A DNA stretch of 64,000 nucleotides, from assembly GCF_003014495.1 (NCBI RefSeq), contig NZ_PYGC01000003.1, forward strand, positions 372,001-436,000, in the 5' to 3' direction. The notes below the pieces were generated by a model. It did no database searches and was not told the origin of the DNA. It saw nothing but the letters and a program-made list of their open reading frames with translations. The translations under genes were made by a program, and so were the position numbers. Shown here piece after piece: positions 1 through 8,717 of the stretch. This DNA is from Prolixibacter denitrificans (GTDB lineage: Bacteria; Bacteroidota; Bacteroidia; Bacteroidales; Prolixibacteraceae). Within the stretch, counting starts at the first letter, position 1. Each line of letters begins with the position of its first letter.

Positions 1-211
1 CCGAATCGTTCGCCCAGATGATGCGAGCTTCGTTGTCGGGCTTGGTCTTCACCGACGATTCCTTTTTATTCACATACCATGCAACAGAATCCAGAGAAAC
101 CGGAACTTTCGGCAAGGTATTATCCAATACCGGCTTCGGCATCACCGGCCCCAACAAATACACTATCACCAGAGCGGCGATAACCAAAAACGGAATGTAT
201 CTTTTCTTCAC
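1..211 (-). CDS. N-terminus of a membrane-anchored or secreted protein, probably an alpha/beta hydrolase (truncated by window edge)
   Basis: Only about 70 residues are in the window. They begin at a GTG codon (209-211); no in-frame ATG lies upstream. A short basic start (KKRYIP) is followed by a hydrophobic helix of about 18 residues, consistent with a signal peptide or anchor. After it come the motifs KPDNEARI and IWANDS. That combination resembles the N-terminal lead-in of Bacteroidota alpha/beta hydrolases (lysophospholipase-like), but the catalytic triad lies outside the window, so the family is an inference. The gene follows the 994-residue ATP-grasp gene on the same strand after about 50 bases and may be co-transcribed with it. 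Confidence 0.55.
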   Translation of the reverse strand, partial: MKKRYIPFLVIAALVIVYLLGPVMPKPVLDNTLPKVPVSLDSVAWYVNKKESSVKTKPDNEARIIWANDS

Positions 212-264
212 CTTTAGGAATTTTATTTTCGAACAGTTATAACGTTGAAGCGCATAATTAAGTT

Positions 265-3249
265 CTATTCTTCGAACCGGATGATGGCCGTTCGTTCCCG
301 GCCGTTCATCAAGATTTCCAGCTCATTCTCAAACCGAACATGCTTGACGAAGTTGCTTTCCCAAACCACTTCCTGCTTTTTCAGAATATCGAGATTCAAA
401 AAGTTCTCTTTCGTCTTATGAGGAACCGAGAAATAGCCCACATTCATTGACGTAACATTGTGGAAGAAGTGCGAACCCAAAGAAGCATCCAGCGGGAAAT
501 CGGGTAAGCCCATTTCTACAATCACCCGCGCATTGTTGATGTTGGCCCAAATGACGGGAATACCTGTGTAAGGATCGCGTGTTCCCCAACGGCCGGGACC
601 AATCAGGACAAACTTCTTCCCTTCTTTTCCCAAACGGTTATTCACTTCCTGAATTTCTTTGGCTATCGCTCTCGTTTCCGTCCGGTCGAAAGTATCGGTA
701 TCGACGTAAACCACGTCATGTATCTCTTCAATCCGGCCGTGTCCCATCCCCCTGTGGGAGACCATCAATGTATTTTCTTCATCCATGGCTCCCAAATCGA
801 TGGTGATTTCTTCCTCCTGACGAATGAGCGGTTTTATCTGTAGCAAATAGAAAGTTGGTAAACCATACTCGCCATTCTCCAGTTCCATAGAATATTCCAG
901 CTCGACCGGTGACCCCATGGCCTGTTTAAAAAGATTCAGCAGCAGCTGAAGTGTATCGGAAAGCGGGAGGTGATCGTATTTCAAAATATTGGCGAAATCG
1001 ATCACCCGCGGTCCCTTTTGATCAATCCCCGGAATCAGATAATCATTTTCCATGTCATACGTCGAAGCACAGTGCGTCAAAACACCATCTTTTTCGGCTT
1101 CCGCCATACGATACTGTGTAATCGCAGCATCTTCACCGTCCCGGGTCAAATCAAACGAGTCACGGGTCATATCGATGGCGTAGAACTCGCGCTGCGAATC
1201 CCGGACCATGTCATGAACCGAACTGTTATTCAGGTTTGGATATTTGGGACAAAACCGGAAAGCCTTCTCCCCTCCAACGACCAGCATTCCCAAACCAATA
1301 CCGGCTACCGCGAAACCATCCTCCGGCTCCATGTAAGAGTAAGGATAGTAATTAAACGACTGAGCCACTCCGCTGATGGTCGGGTAAAACTTTTCGTTGC
1401 GCTCGTGCCCCACCACTTCCTGGATGATGACCGCCATTTTCTCCTCTTCGATTTTGTAATTGATGGCTTCGAAGTATGAAATGGCATCGGGAGTGAAAAT
1501 GGATGAATAGACCAGCTTCACAGCTGTCATCAGTTGCTCAAAACGAACATCCACATCCGGATGATTATTCGGAATCAGGTAAGTGGAATAAACTCCCGAA
1601 AACGGCCGCAACAGCGAATCCTCAAACAAGCCGCTGGAACGAATGGCCAACGGCCGATCCATTCGTTTAATGTACTGAAAGAGCCGCTCTTTCAATGTCA
1701 TGCTCAATTCGGCTTCCAGGAACTTTTCCCGAATGACATTGTAATCGTGATGATGGTACGCTACATGATATAGATTATTCAATTCCAGGAACTTGTCAAA
1801 CTCAATTGCGCCAATTATCGCGGTAGCGGGAAGACGGATATTGATTCCCGGAATTAGTTTTTTCAAATCGAGGTTTTCGATCAGGTTACTGATGAAAGCC
1901 AAACCACGTCCCTTTCCTCCAAGAGAACCTCTTCCGAGCCGGACGATATAACGGTTTCCTTTTACCAACTGCGGATCGAAATTGACAATTCTTCCCCGGT
2001 TTTTCTTTTCCCTGACTTTGGCAAATACATTCAAACACAAATCGCGAATGCGGCTCGGATCATCGAAATCTTCCACGCGATAAGGCAACAACTCTTCTGC
2101 CATATTAATCTCACCGCGTGCCATCAACCAGGTTGAAAATGCATTCTGCTTTGCATGATAAACCAGCGACTCAACCGGAACTTTGATGATCAACTCCTCG
2201 AATTCGTGAAGATTTCGTGCAACAGCTATTTTTTCGCCTCTCCCGTTCCGGAAAACGAAATCACCGAATCCCAATTTATAGTTGATGAATTCACTGATAT
2301 CCAACGCCAGACTATCAGAGTTTTTATTGATGAAATCGGCTCCGATATCTTTCGCCCGTTCTGCATTGGTCACGTCATGCGATTGCAGCAGGATGGGAAT
2401 GGGGAACCGGAGCGTCCGTTTCACATACTTCAACAGCTCCACCCCCGCGTCTTCATCATCCACTCCATTCTTCGCAAATTTCACATCCGAAATAACGCAA
2501 AGCAGGTATTCACGGTAGTTATTAATAATCTCCAAAGCATCTTCATAGGTACTCACCAGCAACAACTTCGGACGGGCACGCATTTTCAGAATCATGTGCA
2601 ATTCATCTGTCGATTCATCCGATACCAGGCTTTGTGTTTGCGTCATCACACTGGTATAGAGCAATGGCAGGTACCGCGAATAATACTTCACCGAATCTTC
2701 CACCAGCAAAATAATACGGACATTACCCAGTTGCGTGTCGCGCGCCACGTTCTTCTTGTCCTCGATGTATTTAATCATGGCCATGAAGACGTTGGTGTTT
2801 CCGTTCCACACGAAAACGCGGTCGATGGCGGGAACACCCTCAGCAGCCGAATAGAAATAGGCCAAATCGCTGTTGTTGTTAACCAAAAGAAGAATCGGAA
2901 TGCGGGCCTTCACGAAGTGGATATCCTCGGCCGTGCGCAATGGAGCTTCCTTGTCTACTCCTGCCATGATGATGACCATATCGAAATGGCGCGTGTTCAG
3001 CACCTTCAATGCCTCCTCTGAATTGCTAACGCTGGTAAAACGAGGTGCTGCGTACAAATTCAACTGAAGATATTCACCAAAAATTTTATCAGAAAATTGT
3101 CCTTCACGAACAATCGAATAAGCATCGTAATGCGTAGCCACCAGGAGAATTTCCTTCACTTTGGTTGGCATTAGTTCCTGAAAAATGTCCCGGTCGGTTT
3201 TTCTTCTTTTGTAAATGGAAGAGAGTGAAATATTATCGAACTTACTCAT
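265..3249 (-). CDS. Two receiver-like domains fused to a PEP/pyruvate-binding ATP-grasp domain
   Basis: This is a 994-residue protein. Residues 33-160 look like a degenerate receiver (REC) fold, with Met91 where the phospho-acceptor Asp would be. Residues 175-325 look like a second receiver that keeps the acidic pair E184/D185, the acceptor D255, S290 and K309. From about 437 on, the chain carries the glycine-rich GSLGGKGRGLAF segment and RSSGLFEDS (537-545), typical of the nucleotide-binding half of PEP synthase/pyruvate phosphate dikinase. The phospho-histidine motif (TSHA type) and the C-terminal PEP-binding barrel of those enzymes are absent; the chain ends in a region with IGPGRWGTRDPYTG instead. 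Database entries often call such proteins phosphoenolpyruvate synthase, but the domain content does not support that reaction. Function unknown. A probable kinase or phosphotransferase controlled by the second receiver is inference. Confidence 0.8.
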   Translation of the reverse strand: MSKFDNISLSSIYKRRKTDRDIFQELMPTKVKEILLVATHYDAYSIVREGQFSDKIFGEYLQLNLYAAPRFTSVSNSEEALKVLNTRHFDMVIIMAGVDKEAPLRTAEDIHFVKARIPILLLVNNNSDLAYFYSAAEGVPAIDRVFVWNGNTNVFMAMIKYIEDKKNVARDTQLGNVRIILLVEDSVKYYSRYLPLLYTSVMTQTQSLVSDESTDELHMILKMRARPKLLLVSTYEDALEIINNYREYLLCVISDVKFAKNGVDDEDAGVELLKYVKRTLRFPIPILLQSHDVTNAERAKDIGADFINKNSDSLALDISEFINYKLGFGDFVFRNGRGEKIAVARNLHEFEELIIKVPVESLVYHAKQNAFSTWLMARGEINMAEELLPYRVEDFDDPSRIRDLCLNVFAKVREKKNRGRIVNFDPQLVKGNRYIVRLGRGSLGGKGRGLAFISNLIENLDLKKLIPGINIRLPATAIIGAIEFDKFLELNNLYHVAYHHHDYNVIREKFLEAELSMTLKERLFQYIKRMDRPLAIRSSGLFEDSLLRPFSGVYSTYLIPNNHPDVDVRFEQLMTAVKLVYSSIFTPDAISYFEAINYKIEEEKMAVIIQEVVGHERNEKFYPTISGVAQSFNYYPYSYMEPEDGFAVAGIGLGMLVVGGEKAFRFCPKYPNLNNSSVHDMVRDSQREFYAIDMTRDSFDLTRDGEDAAITQYRMAEAEKDGVLTHCASTYDMENDYLIPGIDQKGPRVIDFANILKYDHLPLSDTLQLLLNLFKQAMGSPVELEYSMELENGEYGLPTFYLLQIKPLIRQEEEITIDLGAMDEENTLMVSHRGMGHGRIEEIHDVVYVDTDTFDRTETRAIAKEIQEVNNRLGKEGKKFVLIGPGRWGTRDPYTGIPVIWANINNARVIVEMGLPDFPLDASLGSHFFHNVTSMNVGYFSVPHKTKENFLNLDILKKQEVVWESNFVKHVRFENELEILMNGRERTAIIRFEE

Positions 3250-3265
3250 TCGCCATAGGTTAGAT

Positions 3266-3285
3266 TTACCAACAATTATTGGTAA
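3266..3285. promoter_or_regulatory. Perfect 7-bp inverted repeat in the leader of the receiver/ATP-grasp gene
   Basis: TTACCAA and TTGGTAA are separated by six bases, 16 bases upstream of the start codon at 3249. It could be an operator or a small hairpin in the 5' leader. No regulator is recognisable nearby. Confidence 0.25.
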
Positions 3286-3393
3286 CTCGATTCAACAATG
3301 AACAACTCCGTCCCTTCCACGAAAGTGCTGCTTCGCTTCATTGTTCCGGAATTGATTTGGTTGAAAATAGCGAAATTTTTACCCTTATAAAAC

Positions 3394-3419
3394 AAAAAAG
3401 GAGGCCGAAGCCTCCTTTT
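3394..3419 (-). terminator. Rho-independent terminator after korAB
   Basis: The stem AGGAGGC/GCCTCCT encloses a CGAA tetraloop. On the minus strand it is followed by a T-run (the A-run at 3394-3399), directly downstream of the korB stop. Confidence 0.85.
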
Positions 3420-3440
3420 CAATGGTATGTTGTTGATACT

Positions 3441-4457
3441 TTATTCAACCACCCATGTGTTTCCACTGGTCAACAGGTCGTCAACGCATTTAATCTTTGC
3501 TGTCGACTTCACCTCTTCAATCTGGGCTACCATGGCCTCATCATAAGACGGGCCTGGTACCGCACGAATAACTCCCATAGCTACCGGGAAATCGGGAAGC
3601 GCCATGTTAATCAGCAACTGATGAACGAATCCGTTGGGTTCTGTTACATCGTGAACCAGAATATCGTCGCGGGTAACACCGTCTTCACCGATTTTAACCA
3701 CTTTCAGACGACCACATTCCAGTACCAGACCTTTGTCTTCGTTCTCACCGAAAATCATCGGCTCACCATGCTTCAGCATCAGCTGGTGTTCCTTTTTCAT
3801 CTTCGGATCGGTGATGGCTGCATGAATTCCATTGTTGTAAATCATACAGTTCTGGAGTACTTCCACCACCGAGGCGCCTTTGTGTTTGGCGGCTTCTTCA
3901 AAAATTTCCTGGCTCAGTTTGATGTTGTTATCCACCGAGCGGGCGAAGAAAGTTCCGCGGGCACCCAACACCAACTGTCCCGGAACAAACGGATCTTCGA
4001 CTGTTCCGTAAGGTGAAGTTTTGGTTACAAAACCTCTGTCGGAAGTTGGAGAGTACTGTCCTTTCGTCAAACCGTAAATCTTGTTGTTAAACAAGATGAC
4101 ATTGATGTCGATGTTACGGCGAATCAGGTGAATGAAATGGTTTCCACCGATGGCCAACGCGTCACCGTCGCCGGTGATTTCCCAAACACAGAGATTGGGA
4201 TTGGCACATTTCACACCGGATGCCACCGCAGCAGCACGTCCGTGGATGGTATGAAAACCGTAGGTACTCATATAGTACGGAAACCTGGAAGAACATCCGA
4301 TTCCTGAAATGACTGCATAGTCTTTATGCGCAATGTTCAGTGAAGCCATTGCTTTTTGAATGGCATTCAAGATGGCATGATCGCCACATCCCGGACACCA
4401 GCGAACTTCATTCTCGCTTTTGAAGTCTTTTATTGTTAATGCTAATTCTTCGGCCAT
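3441..4457 (-). CDS. korB: 2-oxoacid:ferredoxin oxidoreductase, beta subunit
   Basis: The 338-residue thiamine-pyrophosphate subunit of a 2-oxoglutarate-type ferredoxin oxidoreductase (2-oxoacid + CoA to acyl-CoA + CO2 + reduced ferredoxin). The Cys pair of CPGCGDH (C21, C24) would hold part of a 4Fe-4S cluster. GDGDALAIGG (96-105) followed by NNKIYGL (124-130) is the TPP/Mg site. The gene starts two bases after the korA stop, so the two are translationally coupled. No separate ferredoxin-like delta subunit is encoded beside it, consistent with the two-subunit type. Preference for 2-oxoglutarate over pyruvate is inferred from overall similarity and from the separate nifJ gene at 48-51.6 kb. 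Confidence 0.93.
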   Translation of the reverse strand: MAEELALTIKDFKSENEVRWCPGCGDHAILNAIQKAMASLNIAHKDYAVISGIGCSSRFPYYMSTYGFHTIHGRAAAVASGVKCANPNLCVWEITGDGDALAIGGNHFIHLIRRNIDINVILFNNKIYGLTKGQYSPTSDRGFVTKTSPYGTVEDPFVPGQLVLGARGTFFARSVDNNIKLSQEIFEEAAKHKGASVVEVLQNCMIYNNGIHAAITDPKMKKEHQLMLKHGEPMIFGENEDKGLVLECGRLKVVKIGEDGVTRDDILVHDVTEPNGFVHQLLINMALPDFPVAMGVIRAVPGPSYDEAMVAQIEEVKSTAKIKCVDDLLTSGNTWVVE

Positions 4458-4459
4458 TG

Positions 4460-6301
4460 TTATTCCTCCAATAATTGTTCAAACTTCTCGCACAATTCAT
4501 GAACCGTAAACGGAAGTCCTTTGACCTTATTGAATTGTTCGTATTTGAAATCGGGTTCTTTATCACGGAGATAGGCTGCAAACTGTCCCATGTTCAACTC
4601 GCAGACAATAATCTTCTTAAACCGGCTAAATACCTCATGAACATTGGCCGGCAGCGGATTGATGTAATTGAAGTGTGCCAGACCAATTTTATGATCAAGC
4701 GAGCGCATTTCACGAACCGCACTTTCCATGTGTCCAAAGGTACCTCCCCAGCTTACAACCAGCAGGTCGCCTTCCTGTTCTCCACATACTTCCAGTTCAG
4801 GAACCATATCGACAACACGCTTAACCTTCTCTGCACGAATTTCAACCATCTTCTGGTGATTTTCCGGATCGTGACTGACGTTACCCATCAGGTCTTTCTC
4901 CAAACCACCAATGCGGTGCTGGAAGCCATCCATTCCTGGATAAGCCCACTCGCGCGACAACGTTTCTTCATCGCGGGCATATGGCTTGTATGTTTCCGCA
5001 TTTTTAGCGATGCGAGGCGTAATCGTAGGCATATCGGCCATTTTCGGAATTCTCCACGGTTCCGAACCGTTTCCGAGGAATCCGTCGGTCATCAGAATAA
5101 CCGGCACCATTCTTTCCAAAGCAATTTTAGCTGCATGGAAAGCATAGTGGAAACAATCGGACGGTGTGGAAGCAGCCAATACAACTACCGGACTTTCACC
5201 GTTACGGCCATAAAGTGCCTGCAGCAGGTCTGATTGTTCTGTTTTGGTCGGCAAACCGGTTGAAGGGCCACCACGTTGCACGTTTACCAGAACCAAAGGC
5301 AACTCGGCCATTACACTCAAGCCCAATGCTTCTGATTTCAAAGCCAAACCGGGACCTGAAGTAGAGGTTACCGCTAAATCCCCGGCAAATGCAGCTCCGA
5401 TAGTCGTGGAAATTCCGGCGATTTCATCTTCAGCCTGAAAAGTTTTTACGCCTAAATCCTTGCGAGCCGAAAGTGCTTGCAATACTTCAGTTGCAGGAGT
5501 AATAGGATACGAACCGAGGAAAAGTTCCAGATTGGCCTTTTCCGCAGCAGCGAGCAGTCCCCAGGCAGTAGCAAGGTTACCGTTGATATTCCGGTAAGTA
5601 CCATGTTCAATGGCCGCCGGATGTACGATGTACCTCGGCGTCATGTGTTGCATGTTCATACCGTAGTTCCAACCACTCCTCAACACTTTAAGGTTAGCTT
5701 CCACCACCGCAGGCTTCTTCTTGAATTTATTCTGAATGAAGCTCTCCATGTAGTCCATCGGACGGTCAAACATCCAGCTTACCAAGCCCAGTGCAAACAT
5801 GTTCTTGCTTCGCAGAATACTTTTGTTGTCAAGACCGAAATCTTTCAACGCTTCCCTCGTAAGGGTAGTTATAGGAACCGGAATTTTGAAATAATCATCC
5901 AGTTGCAACTCCTCAAACGGATTGTCCGTACTAAATTTTGCCTTCTGAAAATTCTTCTCCGTAAAACTGTCCTGGTCGTAAATAATCGTCCCTCCGGGGC
6001 GCATAAACGGCGCATTTGCTTTTACGGCTGCAGGGTTCATGGCTACCAGCACGTGGGCGTAGTCACCCGGTGTGGTCACCCGGCGGGTTCCAAATTGTAC
6101 CTGGAAGCCCGACACGCCGCCAACGGTTCCCTGCGGAGCGCGTATTTCTGAAGGATAATCGGGGAATGTCGAAATATCATTCCCAATCAGAGCAGAGGCA
6201 TCCGAAAACAATGTTCCGGTTAACTGCATCCCATCTCCTGAGTCTCCTGAAAACCGGATGGCTACCTCTTCAAGTTCAATAACTTTTGTTTCCTTAGACA
6301 T
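4460..6301 (-). CDS. korA: 2-oxoacid:ferredoxin oxidoreductase, fused gamma-alpha subunit
   Basis: A 613-residue chain. The first roughly 190 residues are the gamma domain (GDSGDGMQLTGTLFSD near residue 18), and the rest, from about 205 on, is the alpha/pyrimidine-binding domain with GSYPITPATEVLQALS, the TSTSGPGLALKSEA segment and PLVLVNVQRGGPSTGLPTK. Gamma-alpha fusion is the usual form of KorA in Bacteroidota. With KorB it makes the heterodimeric unit that links reductive or oxidative 2-oxoacid metabolism to ferredoxin. It is the first gene of the korA-korB operon, which ends at the terminator near 3394. The ATG at 6301 is preceded by an AT-rich leader. Confidence 0.93.
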   Translation of the reverse strand: MSKETKVIELEEVAIRFSGDSGDGMQLTGTLFSDASALIGNDISTFPDYPSEIRAPQGTVGGVSGFQVQFGTRRVTTPGDYAHVLVAMNPAAVKANAPFMRPGGTIIYDQDSFTEKNFQKAKFSTDNPFEELQLDDYFKIPVPITTLTREALKDFGLDNKSILRSKNMFALGLVSWMFDRPMDYMESFIQNKFKKKPAVVEANLKVLRSGWNYGMNMQHMTPRYIVHPAAIEHGTYRNINGNLATAWGLLAAAEKANLELFLGSYPITPATEVLQALSARKDLGVKTFQAEDEIAGISTTIGAAFAGDLAVTSTSGPGLALKSEALGLSVMAELPLVLVNVQRGGPSTGLPTKTEQSDLLQALYGRNGESPVVVLAASTPSDCFHYAFHAAKIALERMVPVILMTDGFLGNGSEPWRIPKMADMPTITPRIAKNAETYKPYARDEETLSREWAYPGMDGFQHRIGGLEKDLMGNVSHDPENHQKMVEIRAEKVKRVVDMVPELEVCGEQEGDLLVVSWGGTFGHMESAVREMRSLDHKIGLAHFNYINPLPANVHEVFSRFKKIIVCELNMGQFAAYLRDKEPDFKYEQFNKVKGLPFTVHELCEKFEQLLEE

Positions 6302-6482
6302 AATTACGAAAACTTATGTTCGACAGGTTTATCCACTTACGAAAAACAATTTTTAAGGCATATTTTATATCAATTCCTCAAAAAAATTACCCGCAAGAGA
6401 AAGGATTATAAACATATGTGACAAATTTAATGATTAAAGGCTATCAGCGACTATGACATTCGACTTATTTCGCCCATAATAT

Positions 6483-6490
6483 TAACTTTG
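6483..6490 (+). promoter_or_regulatory. Likely -7 element for the carbonic anhydrase-like gene
   Basis: TAACTTTG matches the Bacteroidota -7 consensus TAnnTTTG and lies 27 bases before the ATG. No clear TTTG is seen at the -33 position. Confidence 0.4.
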
Positions 6491-6516
6491 GTAGTAAATT
6501 AAAATCAATACAGATA

Positions 6517-7041
6517 ATGGCCATTATACAATCTCTTCGCGACAAAACGCCAACCTTCGGCAGTAACTGTTTTATTGCAGAAAATGCTGCCATTATTGGT
6601 GATGTGGAAACAGGTGATAACTGTAGTTTTTGGTTCGGCGCCGTTTTACGCGGCGACGTGCATTACATCAAACTGGGTGATAATGTCAATGTCCAGGATA
6701 ATGCAGTTATTCATGCTACCTACCAGAAATCTCCAACCAACATCGGTAATAACGTCAGCATTGCACATGGAGCCATCGTGCACGGGTGTACCATTCATGA
6801 TAATGTCCTTATCGGGATGAACGCTGTGGTACTTGACGATGCGGTTATTGAAAGTAACTCCATCATCGCGGCCGGAGCCATCGTAACCAAGGGTACTGTT
6901 GTGCGTTCCGGATCGGTTTATGCCGGTTCGCCCGCCAAGAAAATCAAGGAAATCAGTCCTGAGCTTCTGGAAGGCGAAATTCACCGGATTGCCAACAACT
7001 ACCACATGTACGCTGGCTGGTACAAAGAAGGTGAAGATTAA
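6517..7041 (+). CDS. Gamma-carbonic anhydrase family protein (left-handed beta-helix)
   Basis: A 174-residue hexapeptide-repeat protein of the gamma-carbonic anhydrase/YrdA group. The three metal-ligand histidines are present as H66 (DNAVIH), H84 and H89 (AHGAIVHG), and R45/D47 in LRGDVHY occupy the conserved pre-site. The repeated I-G-x-x rhythm from residues 20 to 140 fits a trimeric beta-helix with a short C-terminal helix. Zinc or iron binding is expected; actual carbonic anhydrase activity is often weak or absent in this branch, so the reaction is uncertain. It is a single-gene unit, divergent from korA and convergent with the transporter at 7203. Confidence 0.9.
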   Translation: MAIIQSLRDKTPTFGSNCFIAENAAIIGDVETGDNCSFWFGAVLRGDVHYIKLGDNVNVQDNAVIHATYQKSPTNIGNNVSIAHGAIVHGCTIHDNVLIGMNAVVLDDAVIESNSIIAAGAIVTKGTVVRSGSVYAGSPAKKIKEISPELLEGEIHRIANNYHMYAGWYKEGED

Positions 7042-7153
7042 TTGATAATCAGCATCGCATAATATGTTTTAGAATATCCATCCGAAGTGATAGTTTTAAA
7101 ACAATCAAATCTGGAGCGCTACAAAACAAAAATGTTGCTGAAATACAAAAAGA

Positions 7154-7177
7154 AAGGGTTACCAATTGGTAACCCTT
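7154..7177. terminator. Perfect palindromic hairpin between two convergent genes
   Basis: A 10-bp stem, AAGGGTTACC/GGTAACCCTT, with an AATT loop sits between two convergent genes. Flanking T-runs are modest on both sides, so it may end transcription in both directions. Confidence 0.6.
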
Positions 7178-7202
7178 ATCTGTTTTCATTACAAATAAGC
7201 TA

Positions 7203-8420
7203 TTATCTTATTTTATGTCCTTTCAGTGCATAGAAAAGAATGAAAAGATAGGCAGGGAAACAAACCCAGTAAGCGGCCTGAATACCAACAATATCTTTTA
7301 CTCCGCCAAAAGCGAGCGGCAAAATGGCACCACCAACAATCCCCATCACCAGCAACGAAGCTCCTGTTTTGGTAAAGCGTCCCAGGTCAGCAATGGCGAG
7401 GGGCCAAATGGCCGGCCACATCAGTGAGTTCGCAAGTCCCAGCAGAGCCACGAACCAAATGGAGTAATTTCCGGATACCAGAACAATCGCCAACGAAGCC
7501 GCTACTCCCAACCAGGAATTGATTTTCAACGCCGTATTCTGCGTAATTACCTTTGGAATAAAGAACACCCCGAACAGGTAACCGATTACCATGAAGATAA
7601 CCGTGTACGTTGTATAAGTTGCCGGATTACCCAGTCCTAAACTGTCGGCATAATCCACAATGGTTGCCAGTGCTATCGTTTCAACACCTACATAGAAAAA
7701 GAGAGCAATAACACCCAGAATAAGGTGCGGGAACTGAAGAATGCTGGTCTTTGTCCGTGCATACGATGAAACCGGAGTCTCTTCTTCACTTTCGTCTTCC
7801 CCCTCGGCTTTCACTTCCGGCAGCGGAGCGAAATAAACAGCGATGCCCAGCAAAACGAATATGCCTACAATCAGGTAAAACGGGAAATACATCTTTTGCA
7901 GCAATGGTGCATCCAGATTCAGGAATAAACTCAGGAATATCGGTGCTACAGCCCAGGCCGCCTTGTTAATGATTCCCATGATACTGATTCGCATCGCGGC
8001 ACTTTCCTGGGGCCCCAAAATGGTGATATACGGGTTAACCGATGCCTGGAGCAACGTATTTCCCATACCACTAATGAATGATGCCAACAGAAACAGTCCC
8101 AGACTCTCGTAACGGGCCGATGGAACAAACAGCGCCAGTCCTACTGCGAAGAAGAAAAACGAAACCATCATTCCACGCCGGTAGCCAATCTTGCTGATGA
8201 TTACTCCCGAAGGATATCCAAAGACAACAAAGGCCGAAAAGGTAGCTGCCAATACCAGGTAAGACTCAGCTGAAGATAAATCCAGTGCCTTTTTCAGGAA
8301 GGGAATCAGGTAACCGTTAATTCCAAGAGCAAATCCAATCACAAAAAACATAACTCCAATAATGATAATTGGAATTACGTAATGATTCCGTTTTGAGTAA
8401 GTAGCTGTTTCTGCTGCCAT
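7203..8420 (-). CDS. Sugar permease of the major facilitator superfamily (FucP/GluP type)
   Basis: A 405-residue, twelve-helix transporter. The first helix region reads FVIGFALGINGYLIPFLKKA, the hallmark of fucose/glucose-galactose permeases (sugar:H+ symporters of the FHS family). GYPSGVIISKIGYRRGM is the cytoplasmic loop 2-3 motif, and GMGNTLLQASVNPYI is the conserved helix 4 segment. A charged loop rich in Glu (about residues 205-217) separates the two six-helix halves. It is divergent from a sugar nucleotidyltransferase and kinase pair, which suggests it imports the sugar those enzymes activate. The exact sugar cannot be read from sequence. Confidence 0.88.
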   Translation of the reverse strand: MAAETATYSKRNHYVIPIIIIGVMFFVIGFALGINGYLIPFLKKALDLSSAESYLVLAATFSAFVVFGYPSGVIISKIGYRRGMMVSFFFFAVGLALFVPSARYESLGLFLLASFISGMGNTLLQASVNPYITILGPQESAAMRISIMGIINKAAWAVAPIFLSLFLNLDAPLLQKMYFPFYLIVGIFVLLGIAVYFAPLPEVKAEGEDESEEETPVSSYARTKTSILQFPHLILGVIALFFYVGVETIALATIVDYADSLGLGNPATYTTYTVIFMVIGYLFGVFFIPKVITQNTALKINSWLGVAASLAIVLVSGNYSIWFVALLGLANSLMWPAIWPLAIADLGRFTKTGASLLVMGIVGGAILPLAFGGVKDIVGIQAAYWVCFPAYLFILFYALKGHKIR

Positions 8421-8504
8421 TTTCGAACTAGTTTAGTTTATATAAAAAAATACGTTGTTCACGAATATAATACTTTATTTTAATAGATTAATTGGGATTT
8501 TCTC

Positions 8505-8535
8505 TTTGTCTGCGTGCGGGTTATGCCTACTTTTG
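8505..8535 (+). promoter_or_regulatory. Full Bacteroidota promoter upstream of the sugar-activation pair
   Basis: TTTG (8505-8508), a 19-base spacer and TACTTTTG (8528-8535) match the consensus TTTG-N19-TAnnTTTG exactly. The predicted start near 8541 leaves an untranslated leader of about 175 bases before the ATG at 8718, long enough to hold regulation. The rest of the 297-base gap is AT-rich, with no gene visible. Confidence 0.6.
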
Positions 8536-8717
8536 AAGGGAAAAAACAAGGGTCATAAACTTTTAAAAAGTACACCTTTGAAATCGAATTTATTTTCAAC
8601 CCATTACATAAAAGACTAATTTTTTTAATAAGAAACTACTTCATAAGCGAGAATCTTGTTGTTGAGACAGAATGATTCCAACTTTTTGTAGTTTCAAAAG
8701 ACGAAACAAACGACAAA

